From the NCBI GenBank assembly GCA_964636385.1, contig CAZWSC010000004.1:1-64000 (forward strand): a stretch of DNA of 64,000 bases. The letters run 5' to 3'. Under the pieces are notes generated by a model. It did not search any database. It was not told the DNA's origin and saw only the letters and a program-made list of their open reading frames with translations. The DNA is from CAZWSC01 sp964636385 (GTDB lineage: Bacteria > Eisenbacteria > RBG-16-71-46 > CAIMUX01). Made by a program: the position numbers and the translations under genes. This document shows positions 1 to 6,948 of this stretch, piece by piece; the stretch's first letter is position 1; each line of letters opens with the position of its first letter.

Positions 1-73
1 AGACACCGAGGGTGCGTGCTATCTGCCTGAGCCCTGCTCCTGAGACTGCCAGCACACGCAAGTTCCGGGCCCA

Positions 74-1171
74 CTAGAGACGCAGTCTTGGGTCCAGAAG
101 GCACACCTTAGCCCACGCCACCCGCGCGAAGACCTTCGTCCGCATCCATGGGTCATCGACGGCCCCCCTCCACCTCACGGCGCGCTCCTCCCAGAAAGGG
201 CGCCCGGTGATCGCGAAAACCGCCTCCGCAAGACCTGCGTGGAGGGCCTGGTAGAACGGGCTTGTCGGCCTGTCCTGCAAAAGGTCATAGCGGGTCCAGT
301 CCCCGATCTCGAACCTGGGGATCATGCGCTCGATCCCATCCAGGAGTTCGAGGCAGTAGCGGCGGTCCTCGTCCAGGCCGGTCCACCGCGCGTGGTCCCA
401 GAGGCCCAGCCACGCCAGCAGGCATCCATTAAGCGCGTGCGAGGGAGGATCGCTCGGGAACTCCTCGAGAAACGCCTCCCCGTTTGGGCCGCGCCAGACC
501 AGCCGGGGGAGAGGGAGATGGGCGCAGCCGTAAGCCGGATCAGAGTGCCTGAATGCCTCAGCCGCCCCGATCGCCAGGGCGACTGCTGTCGAGTCGCCAA
601 GGAGGCCGCCGGCCCGCAACAGGAAGGAGATCGCCTGCCCTTGGATCATGGCCGAGATCCACCCCTCCTCCAGGCCATAGCGGCGAAAGGGCTGGGGATG
701 GCTCCAGACAGGGAACCCCTCCGCGGTGCGGGAGAGGCCGTCGCCGCACAGCCAGGTCACCTGGCGCTTCAATGCTGATTCGAACTCCGGATTGGAGCCG
801 TCCAGTATGCGGTCATGCAGGGTGATCCCGATCTGGATGACCCGGAGGGGATCGTGAGGCTCATCGCCGGGTGCTGCACGATCCCATGTCGATCCGACAA
901 CGCCGTCCGGAGCGAGCAGGTCGCGTAGAGTCTCGCGGTTCGGTACGTCGCCGCGCCAGTCGAGATAGAACGGTCCGGGAAAGGGATCGGTCAGGCTTTC
1001 GGGGCGAAAGTGGAATGGGTCGTATCCGAAGCAATACCGCGCGTACTCGACTCCCACGACTGATCCCGCGACCAGGGCGACCAGGCCCAGGATCCCGGCC
1101 CGCACGGAGATGTGCAGGCCGCTTTGGGTGGCCTGCCGGTCGCGTGAGGGTGGCTGGGTGATCGGATCCAT
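74..1171 (-). CDS. membrane-anchored D-glucuronyl C5-epimerase-like protein
   Basis: 365 aa. One hydrophobic segment (about residues 23-45, GILGLVALVAGSVVGVEYA) would anchor it in the inner membrane with the rest outside. Residues about 140-345 resemble the C-terminal domain of D-glucuronyl C5-epimerases, which invert C5 of glucuronate within a polysaccharide: FPVWSHPQPFRRYGLEEGW, a Gly-rich helical stretch, DWTRYDL and a distal YQALHAGL. These mirror the conserved W..Y.L and YH..H blocks of animal Glce and bacterial homologues. The family match is from motif memory and the substrate is unknown. The ATG at 1171 has no clear Shine-Dalgarno sequence. No glycosyltransferase or exopolysaccharide gene is nearby, so the partner polymer is not indicated. 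Confidence 0.72.
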   Translation of the reverse strand: MDPITQPPSRDRQATQSGLHISVRAGILGLVALVAGSVVGVEYARYCFGYDPFHFRPESLTDPFPGPFYLDWRGDVPNRETLRDLLAPDGVVGSTWDRAAPGDEPHDPLRVIQIGITLHDRILDGSNPEFESALKRQVTWLCGDGLSRTAEGFPVWSHPQPFRRYGLEEGWISAMIQGQAISFLLRAGGLLGDSTAVALAIGAAEAFRHSDPAYGCAHLPLPRLVWRGPNGEAFLEEFPSDPPSHALNGCLLAWLGLWDHARWTGLDEDRRYCLELLDGIERMIPRFEIGDWTRYDLLQDRPTSPFYQALHAGLAEAVFAITGRPFWEERAVRWRGAVDDPWMRTKVFARVAWAKVCLLDPRLRL

Positions 1172-1511
1172 GATCTGGTGAAGATGAACTTCACACCAGC
1201 TCGGGGCAAGGGCTGGATCGAAGACTGCGTCTCCGCACGCCCCAGTATCTGCAGAGGGAACCGGGCTGGGCGATGCAATGCACTGACATGCAGGCGTTTA
1301 TGCGGCTTCAGCGATCGCTTCCCCACTTCCCGAGAGCATTCACGTGGACATCTGACGCTCAGGAACCTCTTCGCATTGGTCGATGTCATGCTTGGCCGTG
1401 CCATTTCTCCTGCACGGAGCCAGGTTGGCTATCTCGGAACCGGGGTCGCGGGCGGCCGGGTCATGGTGGCGGCATCACACCACGTCAGTTGAGGATTCAG
1501 GAGGTTTGCAG
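1172..1511. other. intergenic region between divergent genes
   Basis: 340 bases between the divergent epimerase-like and HPt genes. No convincing protein reading was seen. It holds two small inverted repeats: a hairpin directly in front of the epimerase start (1175-1199) and CCGTGC/GCACGG at 1396-1417. No sigma70 promoter with good spacing was recognised on either strand. Confidence 0.5.
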
Positions 1512-1877
1512 ATGTCTTTTTCGTCGATGCCGGCGCCCCTGGATGGGGCAAGGTTGGCTGAGATCTGCGAGGGGGATCGCGAGTTCGAGAAGGAACTCAT
1601 CGATGAGTACCTGGTGAGCGTGCCGCCCCTGATCCAGCAGGTTCATGATGCCATTGCGGGGAAGGATTCAGACCAGATCCGTCGTGCCGCCCACACCCTG
1701 AAGGGTGCAAGCAGCTCAGTTGGTGCCGCATCGGTCTATCAGACAAGCCTTGCTCTGGAGATCTCGGCCCGGGAATGCCGGTTCGACGAGGCCCGGAAAC
1801 TCCATGAGCAGCTGTGCGCGGCCTTCAGGGAGCTGAAGGAGTACGTGCCGGTTTACTTCTCGGACAGGGCGGCGTAG
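1512..1877 (+). CDS. stand-alone histidine phosphotransfer (HPt) protein
   Basis: 121 aa, four-helix HPt domain. The phospho-accepting histidine is H61 in AAHTLKGASSSVGA, the usual H-x-L-K-G signature. HPt proteins relay phosphoryl groups between response-regulator receiver domains, usually from hybrid kinases. I chose the ATG at 1512 because CAGGAGG lies about 7 bases upstream and because the 43 codons before it in frame are low-quality sequence outside the domain. No kinase or receiver gene is adjacent, so its partner must be encoded elsewhere. Cytoplasmic. It converges on the sigma/anti-sigma operon, with 18 bases between stops. Confidence 0.85.
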   Translation: MSFSSMPAPLDGARLAEICEGDREFEKELIDEYLVSVPPLIQQVHDAIAGKDSDQIRRAAHTLKGASSSVGAASVYQTSLALEISARECRFDEARKLHEQLCAAFRELKEYVPVYFSDRAA

Positions 1878-1895
1878 CAGACCGTCCATGTGAGA

Positions 1896-2483
1896 CTAGT
1901 CGTTGCCGCTCCTCCATGGCCTGCCGCGAGGCGGCATGCCTGGCCTGCGGGCATGTTGCTCAAAGGGGCTGTGCCAGGGCATGGCATCGAGGTAGCTGCT
2001 CCTCTGCTCCGGGGTGAGTATCGATGTCTCCCTGGTCATGCTGAGGATCACAAGCGAGTCCAGCCTTGCCTGTGCGGCATGCATGCGTCGAAGGTCGAGC
2101 CTGATCCCGGCCGGATCGAACTCCCCCTCCCGGTAGCTCCTGCGCATGGCCCGGCGGGCATCCCACACCTGTTTCTGCTGTGCCAGGATGAGAGGCATCG
2201 TCTCCCGCAGGATCCCCTCCACCTTCTCGTACTGCCCGGGATCCAGGTGCAGGTTGCTCGACATCTGGTCCAGCCGCCTGGTAAGAATCCTCTCCAGCCT
2301 GTCGGGATCGGGCCGCGGTGTGCGCTCTCCCCGATCCTCCGGAGTGCCGGACTCCCCGCGCGGCGTTCTCCACCCTTCCTGCGCCGACGGAGGCTGCTCA
2401 TCCGGCCGGGTGAGAAGCGCATACAGCAGCCCCGCGTTCAGGCCGAGCGAGAGAAAGAGAAGAAGAAACCAGATCCGCTTCAT
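1896..2483 (-). CDS. Metal_resist/CnrX-ZraP-type periplasmic protein
   Basis: 195 aa. An N-terminal membrane segment (residues about 4-24, IWFLLLFLSLGLNAGLLYAL) is followed by a Pro/Arg-rich linker and a helical hairpin domain (about 70-175) with LDPGQYEKVEGILRET and ILTPEQRSSYLDAM. That is the layout of heavy-metal-resistance/Spy-like periplasmic sensors and chaperones (CnrX, ZraP). Its ATG overlaps the anti-sigma stop as ATGA (2480-2483), so it is translationally coupled as the last gene of the sigma operon. CnrX feeds metal status to the CnrY anti-sigma in Cupriavidus; a similar role here is inferred. No obvious metal-binding His/Met cluster was seen. Confidence 0.7.
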   Translation of the reverse strand: MKRIWFLLLFLSLGLNAGLLYALLTRPDEQPPSAQEGWRTPRGESGTPEDRGERTPRPDPDRLERILTRRLDQMSSNLHLDPGQYEKVEGILRETMPLILAQQKQVWDARRAMRRSYREGEFDPAGIRLDLRRMHAAQARLDSLVILSMTRETSILTPEQRSSYLDAMPWHSPFEQHARRPGMPPRGRPWRSGND

Positions 2484-2950
2484 GGCATTGCCTCGCCGTT
2501 AGTCATCTCCTCAGCGACATCCAGGTAGATCTGATCCAGCCCGGTTCCGCCGGCCAGGAGTGATCCGACCTCACCCCAGGTTGCCTGCTCCCAGGCTTCC
2601 GCCGTGGACGCAGCCCCGGGCGCCAGCAGGATCCCCAGGGCGAGGCCGGCTGCCGCCGCGAGGGCGGTGGCGCCTGCCCAGGAGAGGCGGCCGGCCAGGC
2701 TCCTCCGGGGGTGGAGGCGTTCGCTGACCGCGGGCCAGATCCTGCGGGATGGCAGGGGTTCCCGGTCCTCCAGGAGAAGCGCCCAGACCATGCGGGCTTC
2801 AGCCAGAAGGGATCCGCAGGACGGGCATGCGCTGCAGTGAGCCTCCGCCTCGCGTGCCTGGTCAGGATCGAGCGATCCCTCCACCAGTGCCTGTACAAGA
2901 CCGGCAGTGCGCCTGCAGGCCGTGTCGTCTTCCGGGCGCTTCCGGTTCAT
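2480..2950 (-). CDS. zinc-finger (zf-HC2) membrane anti-sigma factor
   Basis: 156 aa. The N-terminal cytoplasmic domain has the zf-HC2 motif H38-x3-C42-x2-C45 (AHCSACPSC). A single membrane helix follows (about 90-111, WAGATALAAAAGLALGILLA), then a roughly 45-residue periplasmic tail. This is the classic shape of an anti-sigma factor that holds an ECF sigma at the membrane. The start at 2950 is set by the ATGA overlap with the sigma gene stop (2947-2950); the open frame continues upstream only as a shadow of the sigma gene. It should bind the sigma factor encoded just upstream; the periplasmic tail and the downstream CnrX-like protein are likely signal inputs. Confidence 0.85.
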   Translation of the reverse strand: MNRKRPEDDTACRRTAGLVQALVEGSLDPDQAREAEAHCSACPSCGSLLAEARMVWALLLEDREPLPSRRIWPAVSERLHPRRSLAGRLSWAGATALAAAAGLALGILLAPGAASTAEAWEQATWGEVGSLLAGGTGLDQIYLDVAEEMTNGEAMP

Positions 2951-3612
2951 GGCGTAACCCCCTTGTCTGCAAGATCGCTTCTCAGCGAGGCCATGCCGCG
3001 CTGTATAAGCGACTCCACCGCCGGCACGGTTGTCTGCATCGCCGTGGCTATCTCCTGGTAGCTCATCTCGTGGTACCTGCGCATGACGATCGCCTGGCGC
3101 TGCCTGGCCGGCAGCCGTTCGAGCGAACCCCTGACGAGGCGCCGGATCTCCTCCCGGTAGCGCGAGGCCTCGGGGCCTGGCGACTTGGACGGCAGCTCGT
3201 GCTCGGATTGGTCGAACCGCAGCCAGCGGATGATCTTCCGGCGCCGCAGACGTGTCCGGGCCAGATTGCCCGCGATCCGGAAGAGCCAGCTGCGAAACCT
3301 GCCTGAGGCACGGTACCGTGGCGCCTCGCGGAAGGCGCGAAGGAATGCTTCCTGGCATAGATCCATCGCCTCTTCGTCCGAGTTGAGCATCCTCGCCAGG
3401 AAGGAGTGGACGGGGCGCTCCCAGCGCTCGACAAGCTGACGGAACGCCTCCTCGTCGCCTTCCGCTGTGCGGGCCATGAGATCATCGTCATCCACAATGG
3501 GCCCATTCTGAGGGATCTGCTCTCCGTGTCCATAGCCTGATTCCGTGACGCGGGTGGCGGGCCGGATAGTCCGCAGGGAGGCCTCTGCGGATACTGGGGG
3601 AGGAGTGCGCAT
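2947..3612 (-). CDS. ECF-type RNA polymerase sigma factor
   Basis: 221 aa. Region 2 spans about 48-125 (AEGDEEAFRQLVERW, DLCQEAFLRAFR, FRSWLFRIAGNLARTRLRRR) and region 4 spans about 165-215 (LPARQRQAIVMRRYHEMSY, then the IATAMQTTVPAVESLIQRG helix-turn-helix). No region 1.1 or 3, as expected for ECF sigmas. The first ~45 residues are not conserved sigma sequence, so translation could begin later; 3612 is kept because no better Shine-Dalgarno site was found. Overlaps the anti-sigma gene by ATGA and follows a Spy-like gene by 27 bases, giving a four-gene operon: Spy-like, sigma, anti-sigma, CnrX-like. Probably autoregulated, but its promoter was not identified. Confidence 0.9.
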   Translation of the reverse strand: MRTPPPVSAEASLRTIRPATRVTESGYGHGEQIPQNGPIVDDDDLMARTAEGDEEAFRQLVERWERPVHSFLARMLNSDEEAMDLCQEAFLRAFREAPRYRASGRFRSWLFRIAGNLARTRLRRRKIIRWLRFDQSEHELPSKSPGPEASRYREEIRRLVRGSLERLPARQRQAIVMRRYHEMSYQEIATAMQTTVPAVESLIQRGMASLRSDLADKGVTP

Positions 3613-3639
3613 GTCCCCGGTTCCGGCCCGCAGCCCCGG

Positions 3640-4362
3640 TCAGTCCGTCTCTTCCTTCGGAAGATCCTCATCCCAATCCCATCTGCAGATACCGGGAAGG
3701 CGCCGCAGATCCTCCAGCCACGTGTCCAGGTCGCGCATCATGCCGGCAACGTCAAGGTCGTGCATCAAGTCAGCCGGGTCCAGGTCGAGATCGAGGTCGA
3801 GGTGATCAAGACCGGATCTGTCCCGGAAGCTGCGGCCCCAGCGTTGAATGTCCAGACCGCGGATGCCCGGCCACTGATGGGGCCCCCGCCTGCCTGGAAC
3901 CCTCATCCGCGGAGCCCGCCTCTCCCCGGCGAATCCGCACCCGGATCCCATCATGAGCCACCTGTCGCGCTGTTCAGGCGTGAGGAGCCTGCGGATCGCC
4001 ATCCGGTCCTTCATGCGGTCGACCTGGTGCTTTGTGCGAAGGGCTCCGATCCTCTCGATCGTCTTCTGCAGGGCGGATTCGCCAGGATCGTCCTTCAGCA
4101 TCTCGCCCTTCATCTCGTGGCGCAGGCGGGCCATCTCCTTGCGGTGGGTAACGGCCTTCTCCCGTCCGGCCTCCATGATCCTCTCGATCCCGGCCTTCTG
4201 CTCGTCTGTCAGGTCGAGCCGCTCGGCCATGCGGTCGATACGGTCCGGCCTCTCGCGGTCAGCCGCCCGCCCCTGCCCCCTCTGCGCCGAAGCAGGCGAT
4301 GCGATCAGTGATGCGGCGAAGGCGAGCGCCGCAAGTGCCATGAAGATCCGCGTCATTCTCAT
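3640..4362 (-). CDS. Spy/CpxP-like periplasmic protein with Asp-rich tail
   Basis: 240 aa. A signal peptide (residues 1-27, cleavage near SPASA/QRG) is followed by a Spy/CpxP-like helical domain with two LTxxQ motifs (LDLTDEQKAG and LLTPEQRDRW). The family acts as periplasmic chaperone or envelope-stress sensor. The C-terminal ~70 residues are unlike Spy: basic (RMRVPGRRGPHQW), then strongly acidic with LDHLDLDLDLDPADLMHDLD. The ATG at 4362 has GGGAGGA 8 bases upstream; an ATG 8 bases earlier runs straight into a stop. First gene of the ECF sigma operon, so it is probably both target and input of that sigma factor. The acidic tail might bind cations, which is speculation. Confidence 0.75.
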   Translation of the reverse strand: MRMTRIFMALAALAFAASLIASPASAQRGQGRAADRERPDRIDRMAERLDLTDEQKAGIERIMEAGREKAVTHRKEMARLRHEMKGEMLKDDPGESALQKTIERIGALRTKHQVDRMKDRMAIRRLLTPEQRDRWLMMGSGCGFAGERRAPRMRVPGRRGPHQWPGIRGLDIQRWGRSFRDRSGLDHLDLDLDLDPADLMHDLDVAGMMRDLDTWLEDLRRLPGICRWDWDEDLPKEETD

Positions 4363-4568
4363 CGTTTCATCCTCCCGGTAGAGCGCGGAGAGCTGCATTC
4401 TGAGTCTGTCCCCGGCCCGGAACGTTGTTGACTGTGCCCGATCCCCTCAACGCCCGCATTCCCGAAAACCTGCGCGACAGGTTGCCGGCGGCTGTCCGGT
4501 AGGGGGAGGAGTCGTGCGCACCCTCCCGGGAAGAGGGTCGGGGAGGTCGAGCCGGATCAGTCAGAGGA

Positions 4569-5747
4569 TCAGAAAGGCTCGTATCCCTCGATGCGGAAGG
4601 GTGAGAGGCGCCAGCGGTCGTCTGCCACGTCGTAGTACGGCTCGGTCAGGGCCTGGAAGATCCTGAGGCTGTCGGACAGCGCGGGGTCGAATGAGACGCG
4701 GACGCGGCCTGTGGCCGGCGACGGCCAGGCTTCGAGACGGAGCGGACCGTCCACCTCGAGCTCGTCCTGACGGATGAGGAACCGGACCAGGAGGGTTGCT
4801 CTTCCCTTGCAGTCAAGCTCCTCGATCCGAAACTCGGTGATTGCCGCGGGTTCGGGGAGGCGGCCCCGCTCCCAGGTGTACGAGGCCATCGGGAAGAGCT
4901 CCCCGACGGCCACGGCCAGACCAACCGACGCCAGCACGATCGCGACGATCGACCACTGAGGCCAGCGCCTCGACGCCTTCCCGGGTGGGGCCCAGTCCAG
5001 TGCACTGTCGACAGGGCAGCTGCGGATGCACTCCAGGCAGGATGTGCAGCGCGCCTCGGTCACCTGCATCCTCTGATCCACCGGGATCCGCATGGGGCAG
5101 TCCCGGGCGCAGCGCCCGCAGTCGATGCAGGCGCTCTCGTGTCGCCGCACGCGCATGATCCCGGCTCGCGAGAATGGATTCAGCACCGCGGCCAGGGGGC
5201 AGAGCCACCGGCAAAAGGGGAGCATTACGACTGCGGATCCGGCCAGCACTACTCCTGCGGAGACATAGGTCCAGAAGGTGATGTCCTCGCCGTGCCTGCT
5301 GAGAAGGGCATAGCAGGGGTCGAATCCGCGGAAGACCAGCTCCCCCGCCCTGTATGTCAGGAACAGGATCAGCGCCGTGAACGGGTACATCAGAAGCGAC
5401 AGTCGGCGGTCAACCCGGTATGGGATCTCCGGCACCCGAATGCCGATTCGCGCCGCCCCCCGCCTGGTCCACTCGGAGATCGTGCCGATCGGGCACATGT
5501 ACCCGCAGAATCCCCGCCTCATAACCAGCGCAAGCAGGAGTATGGCGCCCAGGATGTAGAAGTTGGTCACCGCCAGGGAGCAGGGGAGATTCCCCTCGTG
5601 GAAGAAGCCATAGATGGCCTCCACGCCTCCAAATGGGCACCACGCCTCCGCATTCCCCCTCACCACGAAGACGGCTATGAGGGTGAGTGCGAGGAAGCCA
5701 AGCTGCAGGGCAAGGCGCGGCCAGCGGGGCAGACGGCGTTTGACCAT
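4569..5747 (-). CDS. NapH/MauN-type membrane polyferredoxin
   Basis: 392 aa. Hydrophobic segments near 12-30, 62-77, 115-132, 160-180 and 268-285 surround two conserved membrane-edge motifs, CGYMCPIGTISEW and CRWLCPLAAVLNP. They are followed by two [4Fe-4S] ferredoxin motifs, CIDCGRCARDCP and CTSCLECIRSCP. This is the NapH/CcoG-like layout used to pass electrons across or along the inner membrane. The last ~100 residues (after ELFPMASYTWERG) form a soluble domain of unknown role. It begins 12 bases after the stop of the TPR gene, so the two are probably cotranscribed. No nitrate reductase or oxidase subunit is adjacent, so the electron acceptor is unknown. Confidence 0.82.
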   Translation of the reverse strand: MVKRRLPRWPRLALQLGFLALTLIAVFVVRGNAEAWCPFGGVEAIYGFFHEGNLPCSLAVTNFYILGAILLLALVMRRGFCGYMCPIGTISEWTRRGAARIGIRVPEIPYRVDRRLSLLMYPFTALILFLTYRAGELVFRGFDPCYALLSRHGEDITFWTYVSAGVVLAGSAVVMLPFCRWLCPLAAVLNPFSRAGIMRVRRHESACIDCGRCARDCPMRIPVDQRMQVTEARCTSCLECIRSCPVDSALDWAPPGKASRRWPQWSIVAIVLASVGLAVAVGELFPMASYTWERGRLPEPAAITEFRIEELDCKGRATLLVRFLIRQDELEVDGPLRLEAWPSPATGRVRVSFDPALSDSLRIFQALTEPYYDVADDRWRLSPFRIEGYEPF

Positions 5748-5759
5748 CCCGGTCCGGCC

Positions 5760-6629
5760 CTAGTTGCCCTTGGCGGATGCGCTGCCACAGGTGCTGGCAG
5801 AGGGGCATCCTCCGCAGCTGCCTGCATCGCTGCAGCTGGAGTGCGGGACCTTGGACTGTGTCGCCAGCGCCTGCGCGAACTGAGGCTGCTTTGCGAGTCC
5901 CGAGAAATCGGGGCATGCCTCCGCTTGAGCCCGCATCGCGGGGAGCATCGGGGGGCTTGTCTGTTCCATTGCCAGGGTCAGGTAGCGGGCGGCGTCCTTG
6001 TTCTTGCCGTCAAGGGCGTGCAGGCGGGCCATCAGGACCATCAGGGACCCATTCGGACCATCAGGCATCCTTATGCCGGAGGCGATCTTCCTCGCTTCCC
6101 GCTTGTTCCCCTCCCTGGCCAGGGCGATGGCGTATAGGGCGCGGTTCTGGGCTGGATCGGACTCGGAGATGTGGTCTTTCAGGAGAGCCTGCGCCTCCGC
6201 GTTCATCCCCAGGGCAAGCTGCGACTCGGCGAGCATTCCGGCGGTTTCGGCTGTCTTGAGCCTCTCGTGCATCTCCCTGTCGAGGGCGAGGGCCTCCGTG
6301 TGCACCCCGTTCCAGTGGTAGAAGGAACGGATGCCGCGGGCCATCCGTTCCCACCTCTCCGGGTTCTCCTCACGGGGAAGCAGGCCGCGGAGCTGGATCA
6401 CGCGGCGCACGAGGGCGAACTGCTGCGCATACTCCTGGTTCCGGGGCTCGGCCTTCGCTGCGCTCTCGTAGGACTTCAGGGCCCCCTGGAAGTCAGCCGC
6501 GGAGAGCAGACGGTTCCCCTCGGCGAATGCTGCGGCTGCTGCGTCCGATGCCTGGGCGGGGATGCCGGTGGCGGAGGCTGCAGCCAGGGCGAGAATGGTG
6601 ACTGAGAGAATGCGTGCGGTGGCCTTCAT
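5760..6629 (-). CDS. secreted TPR-repeat protein with Cys-rich tail
   Basis: 289 aa. A signal peptide (1-27, ...GIPAQA/SDA) precedes TPR-like helical pairs, the clearest being AFAEGNRLLSAADFQGALKS followed by YESAAKAEPRNQEYAQQF. Further helical repeats run to about residue 250. The last ~30 residues are Cys/Ser/Gly-rich (SCSDAGSCGGCPSASTCGS), which could bind metal or form disulfides. The ATG at 6629 has GAGGT 7 bases upstream. It is followed 12 bases later by the NapH-like polyferredoxin, so a role as periplasmic partner or assembly factor of that electron-transfer protein is plausible but unproven. Confidence 0.7.
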   Translation of the reverse strand: MKATARILSVTILALAAASATGIPAQASDAAAAAFAEGNRLLSAADFQGALKSYESAAKAEPRNQEYAQQFALVRRVIQLRGLLPREENPERWERMARGIRSFYHWNGVHTEALALDREMHERLKTAETAGMLAESQLALGMNAEAQALLKDHISESDPAQNRALYAIALAREGNKREARKIASGIRMPDGPNGSLMVLMARLHALDGKNKDAARYLTLAMEQTSPPMLPAMRAQAEACPDFSGLAKQPQFAQALATQSKVPHSSCSDAGSCGGCPSASTCGSASAKGN

Positions 6630-6948
6630 CGTGCTACCTCATGTCTTATCTGGTCCGGAAACGGTGTTCTCATCCGGGTGTGGCCAGGATCGACTCGAAA
6701 AACGCCCGCCTGACGGCACGGGCGAATGAAGACAGTATAGCGGGTGGGGTGGCGCCTGGGAACCGTCGTTTCGATCCGGTCTCTCCGTGGACGGGTGGTG
6801 CTGGAACTGTCTGCCCGAGCTCTTTCGTTGACGCCGCCTGTTCAGGGCATCATCGTCGTGCGGTCGCGGCGCGGGTGGTGCGCCGGGTGGGCACGTATCC
6901 AGCCCGCGTAACTCGCGGATCGTCATCCAGGCAGGTGAGCGGCACGAC
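6630..6948. other. divergent intergenic region with leader hairpin
   Basis: 319 bases between the divergent TPR and K+ channel genes. On the minus strand there is a -10-like TATACT (6734-6739) with only a weak -35, then a hairpin and T-run (listed separately). The plus strand shows an AGGTGAGC ribosome-binding site before 6949 but no clear promoter. No coding capacity was recognised. Confidence 0.45.
6698..6724 (-). terminator. terminator-like hairpin in the leader of the TPR gene
   Basis: On the minus strand CGCCCG (6724-6719) and CGGGCG (6708-6703) pair around a 10-base loop and are followed directly by GTTTTTCG, the form of an intrinsic terminator. It lies just downstream of a -10-like TATACT (6739-6734) and about 75 bases before the TPR start. 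No minus-strand gene upstream needs terminating, so it may act as an attenuator or protect a transcript end. Confidence 0.4.
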
